Positions 37,201 to 50,819 of a stretch of 64,000 bases of DNA are shown one piece after another (position 1 is the first letter of the stretch; each line of letters opens with the position of its first letter). Below the pieces are notes generated by a model, which was not told the DNA's origin, searched no databases, and was given only the letters and a program-made list of their open reading frames with translations. This DNA comes from Topomyia yanbarensis (taxonomy: Eukaryota; Arthropoda; Insecta; Diptera; Culicidae). The stretch is from positions 211,346,546-211,410,545 of the forward strand of contig NC_080670.1 in the NCBI RefSeq assembly GCF_030247195.1, written 5' to 3'. The translations under genes were made by a program, and so were the position numbers.

Positions 37201-37480
37201 TTTTATTGATCGAACCAAATTTGGTTAGTTGCACTTATGTAGTCATACTTTCTTTTTTACTGTTTCAATTAGCTGGAGATTACTAAGTAGGGAAACTTAT
37301 GAAAATTTTAGAGCCATAGTACTCACGTGAGAGCAAGGATGTGAAATATACAGATCGGAAAACCGGAAGAGGCATGGTTATTAGAAACAGGCTTAAAATC
37401 TCACGGACTAATCTTTTGTCTTCTGCTGGCAGGAGTTGAGTTTAGGCAGTGTTACTACGCATCACTCAAGTCTACCAACA
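34290..37480. other. unassigned sequence
   Basis: No gene recognised over about 3.2 kb. Composition is ordinary. The short overlapping frames at 35,748-36,420 contain no known motif. Confidence 0.4.
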
Positions 37481-38750
37481 TGTCTCTTGGCAAATACAGA
37501 TTTGTCTCTCCTTACTCTCTTTTAAAGACACTAATGAAATTTTAATGGCATCCTTAGTAATCAGAAGGAATTCTTTTTGTATTTCTGAGGAACTGTAAAA
37601 AATGTCCAAGTAGAATTTTTCTCAGGGATCCTGTTATAAATTACGACGCAGTCTTGATTAGCAATTCGGAAGGCACCTGTTGTGAAGTTTCCGAATACTT
37701 GATGAGGAATCCATTATAAAAAGCTGCTCTGGTTTCTGGCGGAGTGCTGCTCACTATTTTGACCTAAACCTGTGCCATCAGACTTTTAAGAAGGATTCCT
37801 TAAGAATTTTGAAAAAAAATCCATCATGCTCCTGAAGAAGAGTCTATCAGAATCTTGTGCAGTATTTAATCTGAATTACGTATAAGATTACCTCAAGGTA
37901 CTGGGCAAGACTCGGTCAAAGTCCTCAAAATTCCATCAGATTCCTAAATTTCGGGCAGACTGATGTCAGTATTCGGAGGATAACAACAATATCTTAGTAA
38001 AGGATTCCATCAGAATCCTGAAGAGAATCTCTTGTAGAATTTTGAGAAAGATTCCTCTAGACGCCTTAGCACTTAGATTCTGAGAATTCTGAGCAAGGTA
38101 TCATCTGAATACTGCACAGGATCACCTAAAAATATGAGCAATACACTGCCAGAGTCCTGAACATGAGATTGTTGAGTTCCTGATCTGAATCCTATAAAAA
38201 TACTGATCGGAATAAAGTGGTTTTGAACAGAACCATGAGTGAAAATCCTGAAAAAGATGACCTAAAAATAATATGTAAAACCATTAGAGTCCTGAGCAGA
38301 GTATGATCGGAACCCTTTATTCTAGGCAAAGATTGAAGTGAAATCATTCAAATGATTCCTACAAAACTCTGAAGATTACAACAAAATCCCGAGAAGGATT
38401 TTAATTGTATTTTTAGTAAAGCTAAATTGATATTTTGTGAAGAACTTCATCAGTGTCCGGAGAAGTTTTCAGTCAGAATTCTGAGCGGAATTACATAAAA
38501 AATGAATAAGACAAAGTCAGAATCCTGACCAGCATTCGGTCGGAATCCTGTTCCCGTCAGAATTCTAAGGATATCATCAGAATCATTGGCAGATTTCCAT
38601 CTGAATCTTGAAATATTTGGATAACGTCAAATATCTTTGAAGCATTCCATCCGAATTTTGAGTGAGATTTCGTAGGAAAAGATCACCACCCGCCCTGAGA
38701 AAAACTCCAACAAAGTTCTGAGGATTACATTGGAGTCCATTATTTTATGA
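37480..38750. repeat. degenerate repeat tract based on AGAATCCTGA/GATTCC
   Basis: Phrases such as CATCAGAATCCTGA, CAGAATTCTGAG and AAGGATTCC recur every 15-35 bp through this tract with much divergence. It looks like a very old tandem array whose units have drifted and acquired indels. It has no coding potential. Confidence 0.6.
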
Positions 38751-41574
38751 CATATTTTACCGAATCAATTTCAAAGTCGTTTCACGACGTCATTTTGTTG
38801 GCATCAAAAATACCTTTCCATTGACAAACTATGACAGACCGAAATATGGAATCGGCAATAGGAGTCTACTAAAACACAGTGAATCAAGTCATTTCAATGC
38901 AAAAATAGATTCAAAAAGTGACTTGGCATCCCTGAATTAAGATGTCGAAAATTTGGTGTTGGACCCTTTTGGAGGTAAACAAAAAGTTTCTCGGTTTGCG
39001 GAGAGGGAGGGAGTGCGATAGTGTAAAAACGGTGGAAACGCAAGATCTCATTGATCTCAGTGTGCTGTGTGTTTTAAGCGTCAAACATATCTACAGTTTT
39101 TGATTATTGAAAAGTGGTGAAAACGATTCAAATCTGCGTTTTTACCCATTGGACAACAGAAACAAACATTGTTCTGCGCTGATTTGCAGCTATTATCCAA
39201 AGTAACGACTTCCGTAGATAACCAATTAGCGACAGCCGTTCAAAATCCATCGGAAAATTAAAACCTTTCATCAAGCGAACCTCCTTCAACAGGTTGCTGA
39301 CGAAAGCAGATAGAAAAGAAAAAACTTGCCTATCAAAGCCGCTAATTAAATCAATTATGCTAATAAAGCAGCCCCATCACCGTCATATCGCCTAGAGTTG
39401 TTGTCGCCGTTGTCACCGTCGTTGTCATCATCATCATCATCATCAACATCAAGCCAGGAAAAAACTGCCTCTTATCGGGCATTTCCTCCGCTCACACCAT
39501 TATTGAAGCATTTTTTATCAACGAGCACCGCCTACTATGATACTATAATATCGCATAGAACCACAGCGCAAAATGCTGTGACGTCTGCAAGAGGTCGCTG
39601 CTGCGTGCGTGAGGTCAGCTCTTGTACACCCGATAAAAGGCTCGCTCTCCTTTACAGTACAGGCAGGCAGTTGAGGGGCACCTACCCGCGATAACAGTAA
39701 ATGGATGGTAATTACTCTTTGGCGCGGCCTAATGATGATGCACGCGACACGCGAATCATACAACAATGTAGTGTCCGGGGAACTCTAAGGCCCCTATACC
39801 GATTGCGCGTGAACTGTGATGTAGTTAAAGGGACCCCTTTGTTCTACACGGTGGTTCCCAGTTTCTCATTCCATTCCGTTGATGGATGCGATGATAGCTA
39901 GTTTTCAGAAGGGCTATATGCTTTTTTGCATACCTTTAATATATGTACTCTTTCCCGACCGCACCATCACTCGGCTTCAATAATTTAATAAAACATACAT
40001 CACACCAGCGTAGGAAACGCTCATCTTCCCGCTTTTTTTTTTTGTTTCTCGAAGTACCCCACACGCCCCCACAGTTTTTGAACGACGAAGGAGAAAAATG
40101 TCGCTCATACTGTAGGTATATAAATTTTATTATAAATAATACTCCATTCGGAGCGCACAAAGTATTTCACGGCGAGAAAAGAATGTCAAGAATTCATAGG
40201 AGAATAATTTGATGACGACGACGACGACGATGACAACGGCGATGAGTTTGGTGTGTCCATCCTCCCCTCCGTTCCCAGAGATGAACGACTCCAAGCACAG
40301 TAGCTCTGCGCTTGTCATTGCGAGCACTGACAAACTTACGGTATGACGCGTTCTAATGCTTGGGTGATGGTGTGCAGAACCTCCTCGATTCCGGTCGATG
40401 AGGAGTATTTTATACGCGATTCAGATGAATACGATGATGGGTTTTGGGATAGACAAATTACACTAGTTCACAAATAAGTGGAGTTTTATTCACTGAAACA
40501 TCGAAAGGATAGTTGAAACATTTTTATTGCAGCCTGTGTAATTAAAAAAGACATTTCGGTTGGTCTCGTTGCCATGTTTTAATTTTTTTTATTTCATTAA
40601 TTTAAGCTGGAATATTTATAGATTCGAGCAATTTCTACGTTTCACGTCAAAATCATTTTTTGCGCAAAAAATTAACCAATATATAAACACCTTTCTATTT
40701 CATTTTAATGAATCTTTCTGTTTCTCTATGGTATTTTTTTTCGAAGAACAAAAACTAATTAAGAAGCCACCGCCTGTGTGGAACCTTGTCCCTCTGCAAC
40801 CAGTTACCATTTCTTCCTGCTGACAACAATTTCCAATCAGCACCGACGGTGGCCGGTTGATTGAAATACCATATTCACCGTAAAACAATAGCCATCCAGC
40901 TCCAAAGACAGAATCCCTATCAATCCACACAAGAAGATGAAAGCCAAAAAGTATCCTTCTTGTTGTTCCACCGTAGTGATTATATGAACATGCGGTTTGC
41001 TTCGGGTCGAAAGAGAAGCCAAATGATAAAATAACAAGCATTTTCTTGGCCCGGAGAACTCGCATCCTTAGTTCCGGCTCGATGCCGCTTCATACATTCG
41101 ACGAAAGGAAAGATAAACGCTGGAGTGAGAAGAGTTTACTGCACTTAGTTGGTCAGGAATGCGATGAATTTTGGTTTGATTTTAAGGGTAAACATTTCAC
41201 CCTGCGGGGCCAGCCTCTATCTGTACCTAGCCGAAGCGTACAACCAAGCAACATCTTACCTCATCCTCATGTCGGTCTTTTGTCGAGCATTAGAACAAAG
41301 TTCTGATTCGCCCGACCTTTGATATCGTTAGAAAGTCTCTCGAGAGTAACTTTTTCCCCGAAACTGCTGGCTTGCTACTTCTACCGTATCTACCACACAA
41401 ACTGGAAATAAGAAGCATCAAAGGAGTTGAAGTTTCTTTTATACATGTTCCGGTTTCTATAAGGTAATGCAACACCTGTCACCCACTTATTACTCACTGA
41501 GTACAGTTCAATTTTTTATTTATTTCTAAGTGCTTTGTATCACTGTTTTATTTTTTATACAACCTCGAATAGGT
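38751..41574. other. unassigned sequence with short microsatellites
   Basis: No gene supported. (CAT)n lies at about 39,425-39,450 and (GAC)n at about 40,212-40,232. Frames at 39,398-39,900 and 40,700-41,306 overlap on both strands and show no domain. Confidence 0.4.
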
Positions 41575-41575
41575 T

Positions 41576-44490
41576 ACATAAAACATAAAACATAAAACAT
41601 AAAACATAAAACATAAAACATAAAACATAAAACATAAAACATAAAACATAAAACATAAAACATAAAACATAAAACATAAAACATAAAACATAAAACATAA
41701 AACATAAAACATAAAACATAAAACATAAAACATAAAACATAAAACATAAAACATAAAACATAAAACATAAAACATAAAACATAAAACATAAAACATAAAA
41801 CATAAAACATAAAACATAAAACATAAAACATAAAACATAAAACATAAAACATAAAACATAAAACATAAAACATAAAACATAAAACATAAAACATAAAACA
41901 TAAAACATAAAACATAAAACATAAAACATAAAACATAAAACATAAAACATAAAACATAAAACATAAAACATAAAACATAAAACATAAAACATAAAACATA
42001 AAACATAAAACATAAAACATAAAACATAAAACATAAAACATAAAACATAAAACATAAAACATAAAACATAAAACATAAAACATAAAACATAAAACATAAA
42101 ACATAAAACATAAAACATAAAACATAAAACATAAAACATAAAACATAAAACATAAAACATAAAACATAAAACATAAAACATAAAACATAAAACATAAAAC
42201 ATAAAACATAAAACATAAAACATAAAACATAAAACATAAAACATAAAACATAAAACATAAAACATAAAACATAAAACATAAAACATAAAACATAAAACAT
42301 AAAACATAAAACATAAAACATAAAACATAAAACATAAAACATAAAACATAAAACATAAAACATAAAACATAAAACATAAAACATAAAACATAAAACATAA
42401 AACATAAAACATAAAACATAAAACATAAAACATAAAACATAAAACATAAAACATAAAACATAAAACATAAAACATAAAACATAAAACATAAAACATAAAA
42501 CATAAAACATAAAACATAAAACATAAAACATAAAACATAAAACATAAAACATAAAACATAAAACATAAAACATAAAACATAAAACATAAAACATAAAACA
42601 TAAAACATAAAACATAAAACATAAAACATAAAACATAAAACATAAAACATAAAACATAAAACATAAAACATAAAACATAAAACATAAAACATAAAACATA
42701 AAACATAAAACATAAAACATAAAACATAAAACATAAAACATAAAACATAAAACATAAAACATAAAACATAAAACATAAAACATAAAACATAAAACATAAA
42801 ACATAAAACATAAAACATAAAACATAAAACATAAAACATAAAACATAAAACATAAAACATAAAACATAAAACATAAAACATAAAACATAAAACATAAAAC
42901 ATAAAACATAAAACATAAAACATAAAACATAAAACATAAAACATAAAACATAAAACATAAAACATAAAACATAAAACATAAAACATAAAACATAAAACAT
43001 AAAACATAAAACATAAAACATAAAACATAAAACATACAACATACAACATAAAACATAAAACATAAAACATAAAACATAAAACATAAAACATAAAACATAA
43101 AACATAAAACATAAAACATAAAACATAAAACATAAAACATAAAACATAAAACATAAAACATAAAACATAAAACATAAAACATAAAACATAAAACATAAAA
43201 CATAAAACATAAAACATAAAACATAAAACATAAAACATAAAACATAAAACATAAAACATAAAACATAAAACATAAAACATAAAACATAAAACATAAAACA
43301 TAAAACATAAAACATAAAACATAAAACATAAAACATAAAACATAAAACATAAAACATAAAACATAAAACATAAAACATAAAACATAAAACATAAAACATA
43401 AAACATAAAACATAAAACATAAAACATAAAACATAAAACATAAAACATAAAACATAAAACATAAAACATAAAACATAAAACATAAAACATAAAACATAAA
43501 ACATAAAACATAAAACATAAAACATAAAACATAAAACATAAAACATAAAACATAAAACATAAAACATAAAACATAAAACATAAAACATAAAACATAAAAC
43601 ATAAAACATAAAACATAAAACATAAAACATAAAACATAAAACATAAAACATAAAACATAAAACATAAAACATAAAACATAAAACATAAAACATAAAACAT
43701 AAAACATAAAACATAAAACATAAAACATAAAACATAAAACATAAAACATAAAACATAAAACATAAAACATAAAACATAAAACATAAAACATAAAACATAA
43801 AACATAAAACATAAAACATAAAACATAAAACATAAAACATAAAACATAAAACATAAAACATAAAACATAAAACATAAAACATAAAACATAAAACATAAAA
43901 CATAAAACATAAAACATAAAACATAAAACATAAAACATAAAACATAAAACATAAAACATAAAACATAAAACATAAAACATAAAACATAAAACATAAAACA
44001 TAAAACATAAAACATAAAACATAAAACATAAAACATAAAACATAAAACATAAAACATAAAACATAAAACAAAACATAAAACATAAAACATAAAACATAAA
44101 ACATAAAACATAAAACATAAAACATAAAACATAAAACATAAAACATAAAACATAAAACATAAAACATAAAACATAAAACATAAAACATAAAACATAAAAC
44201 ATAAAACATAAAACATAAAACATAAAACATAAAACATAAAACATAAAACATAAAACATAAAACATAAAACATAAAACATAAAACATAAAACATAAAACAT
44301 AAAACATAAAACATAAAACATAAAACATAAAACATAAAACATAAAACATAAAACATAAAACACAAAACATAAAACATAAAACATAAAACATAAAACATAA
44401 AACATAAAACATAAAACATAAAACATAAAACATAAAACATAAAACATAAAACATAAAACATAAAACATAAAACATAAAACATAAAACATG
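41576..44490. repeat. 7-bp tandem array, unit AAAACAT (2.9 kb)
   Basis: About 416 nearly identical heptamers. Only a handful of variants are visible: two AC for AA changes at 43,034-43,048, a two-unit contraction (AAAACAAAACAT) near 44,068, ACAC near 44,361, and ATGAAAC at the right edge. Such uniformity over 2.9 kb implies recent expansion or frequent homogenisation. Three minus-strand frames of about 980 codons, all MFYVLCF repeats, are a consequence of period 7 without stop codons. Confidence 0.99.
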
Positions 44491-44519
44491 AAACAACGCA
44501 TTTCGATATTTCATCCATT

Positions 44520-47500
44520 TCTAAGATTAGATTTCAATTTAAAAATTTCCCTCTAATGGTATCTAACGAGTGAATTTATTTGTTATCATTGACCACTTTG
44601 CAAGTTGCTGAAGCTTTCCGCCTAGGACCCATTGTGTGAAGTGACCAAATCGTAAAGCTATCAAATTACAGTTTTTTGATGACTTTTTATTCCAACTAAA
44701 CGAATATGAAGCTTTTCACAAGCTGCAACAATCGCTTTTGCCAAAGAATCAAAGTACTTGAACGAGTAAACCGAAGGCTCTCGGCACTGACCTCCCAAAC
44801 AAAAACAACACACTGAAACGTCAATTGCTTGTTTGAAATTTGTAAGCGCTGCCATTTCATTTTCCCGCGCGTTCAAAATCAGCAAGCAAAAGTCACCGCT
44901 TACTAAAATTTCCCCACAACTGAACGGAAAAGTCACATTTTTTTCAACAAGCACCCCCTCATCTAGTAACCGGAGTAGCAGCAGTCGAGGTGATAATTTA
45001 TGTGCACAAAGTTCGAAACGCTTTCCGCCGCCCAATTTTCTTTCCTCTTTCGCCACTGGTACCGACCGGACTCCCACTCGTCCCGCCGGTTGGCCAAGAG
45101 AAGCGTGAGGGAGGGAATCTGATGTTCTCAAGCTCAAGAGCAGCTTTACCAAGGGGATATAAAATATGTCAACCGATAAAAATTATTACTCGCCAACCGC
45201 CAACCAACCGACCGACGAGCAACGAACGACGACGACAAAACGGTCTTTTTCGCGCGTGCGGCTTCGGAAGAGGTGGCGAAAATGTCAAAGGGTGAAAAAA
45301 AACTAGCGCGCGAAAATCGGGATGGAAAATAAAATAAAACCGTTCGTCGGTGGTTACCCAGTGTTCCATCCTTGGAAAGCATTGCAACTACATTGTAAAG
45401 CCACTACGAGTACGAGTCAAAGTCAGAGTCAGCAGCAGTAGCTATAGCAGGGGGACACAAAGCCGATAATAATAGAGTGGAGAGGGGGGACCACGGAACG
45501 ATATCCTTTTATCTGTCAGGCAGAGTTCAACCTCCTCAGTCACCACCCTCCAATTTCATCATGTACGAAACGGAAGGAAAAAAAGGATTTTGTATGTTTG
45601 TTTCACTTTAGTAGCCCGCTTACAAGCGCTTTTTCCCAGCTTTTCCAATTGATTGCAAACTCCGGAACTGGTCCGGAAACACGCTACAGGGGGAGGGGGG
45701 GTATGGAAACCCGGGGCAGATGCTTCTCATCGTCGTTCTCGTTCTCGGTGTCTTTTTCATTTTTTTCCACCCCGACTAAGGGACCAGTTTATGGAGTGAA
45801 AATTGCAAATAATAATCCTGCTTTGCCCGGAACGGCAAACGATATGGAGCAGAGAGCTTGATGTGTGGGAGTGCGGTTTGAAGTGGAAGGAATATAGGAA
45901 CAACGACAAACCGGAAGCTGCTAGTTGATGTTTTTCCAGGGAACGTTTTGGCTTTCGAAACAGGCGTCAGCGGGTGAAGGGTAAAACGGGATTCCGGGAA
46001 GCTGTTTGTTGGATGCTACTTTGTGACAAAATTCGACCGGATCATGGTTGGCGCTGACAATTATATGTTTGCAGATAGTGGTACTAATGCTGTGTGGGCT
46101 ATATGTAGATTATGTTTTGAAATATTGCCGCCTACTTTGTTTTCGCTTTGAAGCTGGAACTTAGTTTATCATATAATTAAAAAAGTATATAAAATTCCTC
46201 AATCTTCAGCATTGAATTCAGCATTATTGAAACTGGGATCAAACATTCGTCTATGCAGTTCGCACACATCTGCTGTTTAGCTAATTTATCATCGATTCGA
46301 ATTTTTGAAACATTGATATACAGTTTGTCAGTGGGTTCCGATTGGTTTCAGCATAGGGTTAATTTTAATCCGAAGTCAGTTTTTGTTTTTAAATAGAGTC
46401 CAGTCAAACTTTCGGCTCAAATTTTATCATCTAGTTCGGAAAAAAATCACTTCCAAGCGAAATGAAGCCTGCATCAATCGAGGCTTAACTACACGGCAAT
46501 AAGGTAGTTCTAGTGTGGAAAATGTACAAGCCGTAATTCATTTCCTACTCCAGTCGTAATCTCTCTGTCAGCACGGTTTTAACTCCTCCCCCTCACCCCT
46601 CAGTCACCCGTGTAGTTCAAAGTTCCCGCTAACCGAACACCTACGTGCTGGCCGCATAAAATTCAACGGAAAAGTCGTCTAGCTTGTTTAAAAAAATGCA
46701 ATCGCCACAATTGCACACCCAACCGCATGGATATTATCGTGCAAAACACAGCGGCAATATTTACGACCCATTAAAAGGCAATTTTAAGTGAATTTTATGT
46801 GCTCACCAACCGACCAATCGTCATCAACTCGGTCGTCGTTGTCGGCAGTCACTCAGTCAGTCAGTCAGTCAGCCAGTCCATCAGCTTGGTTAGGCTGCTG
46901 CGTCCCCGTAGAGTTACCCTACGTAGCTTGGATAGTTTGACACGAGTTTTACGACCCATTTGGGGTTTACCACGAAAAGGTTGCCTCATAGATCAACCGG
47001 TCTCTCTTGTTCCCGTCTCACCTCCCCGCCCCCGTCGCTCGAAGTGGGGAGGACCTGCATAGCTACTAGCCAGTCAGCTGCAAGTCGAGGCTCTATTTCT
47101 GTTCTGTTTCGTTTTGGCAGGCACTTTTCCGTGCAAATCCGTGCCGAGGAGTGAAACACTTCTCCCCCTGGCGGAAAAACTGATATCCTGTCGAGGAATT
47201 TCTGTCGAGCCGCACCGCCGCCGCCGCCGCCGGTCATGTTGTTGTCGCGAATGAATTGCCCAGGAGCAGCTCTGCTAATTTGGCGCAGGTTTTGTCAGCG
47301 CTATACGCACTTTCGACCGGCGTGAGCTGAGACAAGATTAATGGAGGCCGAAGTGCACCAATTGAGGCATAAATTTCGCACACAGGTCTAATTTTGGCAA
47401 AGCGCGCACGACAGCACAAAACAGCAGCAGGCCATGCTGCGCGATGGATGGCGGTTGTTTCTTTTTTATATCAGGCGAAAATGTTTGGAATTTTCCATCG

Positions 47501-48785
47501 TCTGCCTGCTTTGGTTTGAGTGGTTGTTTAGCCGAAGCGTGACTCATTTTTTCATCGTCTGAATTAATCGAAAATCTAAAATGTTTCCAATCATTCAAAT
47601 ACTTCACTTAGCGAAAAAAAAACTACATCCACGCAAACAACCCGCTGAATATCTTGAACTCTTCAACTGACTCATTACACAACGAAACACCTTGCTTGGG
47701 CGCTGCGCTTATCGTTGAAGTGCAAAAATAACTGTGACGCGGCGCTTCGCGAAGCTTGAACTTGACATTGTACCGATAACGGCCTGTGGCTGACTAGGTG
47801 GCAGGTGGTGTTTAGGCAGGGCGTGCGGGTGCGGCGCACTTGATGGTATTATATTATACGGAAGCGACTGGACTGCACCGCGCGGTGGTGGTTTTTTGCA
47901 CTTGCACATCAGTCAGAAACGTGCCCATCGAAAAAAAAACTGACGACGATTCCTTTGACAGTCCGTTACTGTCACAGGGGGTAAAAACCGTGTTTCCCTA
48001 ATGACGAGGAGGATGAAGATGATGATGGTTTGGTGGTTTCGATCCGCATCTCAGCAGGCTATCATAAATTTGTCATGTTCAAATCAAAGCCGGCGATGCT
48101 TCGTCGTATAAGCGAACTGTCATCCGAACGAATTTTGCCGGAAAAAAGATGTTCCATCGTTAAAAGTTTTATGATTTTTACCACATTTTGACTGAAATGC
48201 GGGATGCTTGTGATTGTGGGCTTGTGGGAGCAACAAACTGGCCGATTGGTGTGGGGTGGTTTGCTACAATCTAGACGGTAGTAAACGGTGTGTGTTGAAT
48301 TCCGTTAAAAACAAAGTTAACAATTGATATTACAAATTGAATACGTTGCTAACATAGTAGGCCTTCAGAAAATAAGTAGCGCCATATTCGTACTTAAGAA
48401 ACTGTCAAATTTTTAGCACGATGAAAATTGCCTACTATGTTGAGAGTGTGGTTTAGAAGTTTATACAATTCGTTACCTTTGGCTTGAATTCCAGTGGTTG
48501 ATGGCGGCGCTGGTCTAGTGGCGTCATTACATGCTAGAGAGCTTCAAAATAGATTACGTTCTATAAACGAGTTCGTTGTAAGCTTGAACGAATTTGTCAG
48601 GCTAGCAGATCTCATTAATCAATGTGCAGAAATTGATTAAAATTAAAACATATCGCTTTTCGTTCACCAGCAATTCGCGTTGTTAATGGTTGGACGATCG
48701 ACGATTTGAATTGTTATTAATACTCAAAGCCGCTCTCACAGAAAAAAATTTCAGAATTTGAAATAAAATTTTCACAATAAAGCTG
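44520..48785. other. unassigned sequence with short microsatellites
   Basis: No gene supported over about 4.3 kb. Visible features are a TATA-like GGATATAAAATA at about 45,155, an AGTC tract at about 46,850-46,876, a CCG run at about 47,216-47,232, and the hairpin at 48,351-48,441. The 163-codon minus frame at 44,661-45,152 has no recognisable domain. Confidence 0.4.
48351..48441. repeat. short inverted repeat (possible mini-MITE)
   Basis: AACATAGTAGGC at 48,351-48,362 is matched by its exact complement GCCTACTATGTT at 48,430-48,441, around a 67-bp loop. No clear target duplication was seen. It could be a tiny or truncated inverted-repeat transposon. Confidence 0.45.
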
Positions 48786-48789
48786 TTTT

Positions 48790-49010
48790 TTTGACCGATA
48801 TCTGGCCGAATGGCACTTAACCGGAAGGACGGTTTCACTAGACCGAAATGATACTTGGCCAACGAAATATACCCGAATGAATATTTGAATGAAACGACAA
48901 TCGGTAGTGTAAACATTAGACTGAACGAACATTTACCTGAAGGACAGCTGGCCGAAAGGACATTTGGTCGAAGTAATATTTAGCGAATAACGAACATTTG
49001 CATGCAGGAA
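48790..49010. repeat. degenerate outlier of the 17-bp GGCCGAAAGG repeat
   Basis: Phrases CTGGCCGAATGGCACTTAAC, CTAGACCGAAATGATACTTG, CTGGCCGAAAGGACATTTGG and GGTCGAAGTAATATTTAG appear at roughly 17-25 bp spacing. They are clearly related to the homogeneous array that starts 300 bp downstream, but heavily drifted. Confidence 0.8.
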
Positions 49011-49318
49011 GAGGTGGACGATTAACTCATAAATCGAATCACTAGGGCGAAATCAATTTCCTAGCCCTGAAGTACCGCTTATTTTTATCGTTTCTGTCAG
49101 ATTTAGTTTTGCATTTGAGCTAATTTACCGCCAGAATTCTGATAATACTCAAAATTGAGTTCGAAAAGATAGTTCTTCGGTAATGAGTAACTGAATTGAT
49201 CAAAATAATCGATTCATTTTTGTGAGTTAATCAGATACGATTCGCTCTCAGAACTGAATGAGATTTCCCTTATCTATGCCGGGTAATTGGCCGAGAGGTA
49301 CCTGGCTGTAAGAGAATT

Positions 49319-50516
49319 AGGCCGAAAGGGACACTTGGTTGGAAGGAACACTCGGCCGAAAGGGACACTTGGCCGAAAGTGACACTTGGCCGAAAGGGAC
49401 ACTTGGCCGAAAGGGACACTTGGCCGAAAGGGACACTTGGCCGAAAGGGACACTTGGCCGAAAGGGACACTTGGCCGAAAGGGACACTTGGCCGAAAGGG
49501 ACACTTGGCCGAAAGGGACACTTGGCCGAAAGGGACACTTGGCCGAAAGGGACACTTGGCCGAAAGGGACACTTGGCCGAAAGGGACACTTGGCCGAAAG
49601 GGACACTTGGCCGAAAGGGACACTTGGCCGAAAGGGACACTTGGCCGAAAGGGACACTTGGCCGAAAGGGACACTTGGCCGAAAGGGACACTTGGCCGAA
49701 AGGGACACTTGGCCGAAAGGGACACTTGGCCGAAAGGGACTATTTGGCCGAAAGGGACACTTGGCCGAAAGGGACACTTGGCCGAAAGGGACTATTTGGC
49801 CGAAAGGGACACTTGGCCGAAAGGGACACTTGGCCGAAAGGGACACTTGGCCGAAAGGGACACATGGCCGAAAGGGACACTTGGCCGAAAGGGACACTTG
49901 GCCGAAAGGGACACTTGGCCGAAAGGGACACTTGGCCGAAAGGGACACTTGGCCGAAAGGGACACTTGGCCGAAAGGGACACTTGGCCGAAAGGGACACT
50001 TGGCCGAAAGGGACACTTGGCCGAAAGGGACACTTGGCCGAAAGGGACACTTGGCCGAAAGGGACACTTGGCCGAAAGGGATACCTGGCCGAAAGGAACA
50101 CTTGGCCGAAAGGGACACTTGGTCGAAAGGGACACTTGGCCGAAAGGGACACTTGGCTGAAAGGGATACCTGACCGAAAGAGACATTTGGCCGAAAGGGA
50201 CACTTGGCCGAAAGGGACTATTTGGCTGAAAGGGATATCTGACCGAAAGGGACATTTGGCCGAAAGGGACACTTGGCCGAAAGGGAAACTTGGTCGAAAG
50301 GGACACTTGGTCGAAAGGGACACTTGGCCGAAAGGGACACTTGGCCGAAAGGGACTATTTGGCCGAAAGGGACTAATTGGCCGAAAGGGACTATTTGGCC
50401 GAAAGGGACTATTTGGCCGAAAGGGACTATTTGGCCGAAAGGGACTATTTGGCCGAAAGGGACTGTTTGGCCGAAAGGGACTATTTGGCCGAAAGGGACC
50501 CTTGACCGAAATGGAC
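49319..50516. repeat. 17-bp tandem array, unit GGCCGAAAGGGACACTT
   Basis: About 68 copies. The left two-thirds is nearly uniform at 17 bp. From about 50,080 variants appear (GATACCT, GACCGAAAG, AAACTT). The last stretch, about 50,345-50,505, is mostly an 18-bp form, GGCCGAAAGGGACTATTT. The unit has no stop in any frame on either strand, so frames of 270-414 codons are open on both strands (HLAERDTWPKGTLGRKG or VPFGQVSLSAKCPFRPS repeats). Nothing suggests they are translated. Confidence 0.98.
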
Positions 50517-50819
50517 ACCGAAATTAGTGTGCATATTCTCTACAACTAGCTCGATCAAACCTGGTTTTACAGCAGTTTCCGGTGCTCACTAGCACGTATG
50601 CTGATGGAACCACGGTTGGTGACGCAGCCGGTCTCTGCGCATCGTATCTCTTGCTACAACTTGCTTGCCTACCAAGGAACTTCTCGAAGTACCAAGTACC
50701 GCGTGCTAGTCGGGGCAGTCGGCCAAACGGTGATGAATATGGCCGTTTGACCATTCTAAGGGAAAACCCTTCGCCCGAAGGTTCTTTCGGCCAACTTTCA
50801 AGTTAGAATATAATTCACT

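Noticed and set aside
41548..44518. Three overlapping minus-strand frames of about 980 codons (MFYVLCF repeats)
   Set aside because: They arise because a stop-free 7-bp unit reads through all three frames. The peptide period is exactly 7 residues in each frame and there is no promoter, intron or domain.
44661..45152. 163-codon minus-strand frame as a gene
   Set aside because: No domain, overlaps open frames on plus, and composition is not clearly coding.
49319..50516. CRISPR array
   Set aside because: The 17-bp units are directly contiguous with no unique spacers, and the context is eukaryotic.
49270..50549. Frames of up to 414 codons on both strands in the 17-bp array
   Set aside because: Open on both strands in all frames, as expected from a stop-free unit; no independent coding signal.
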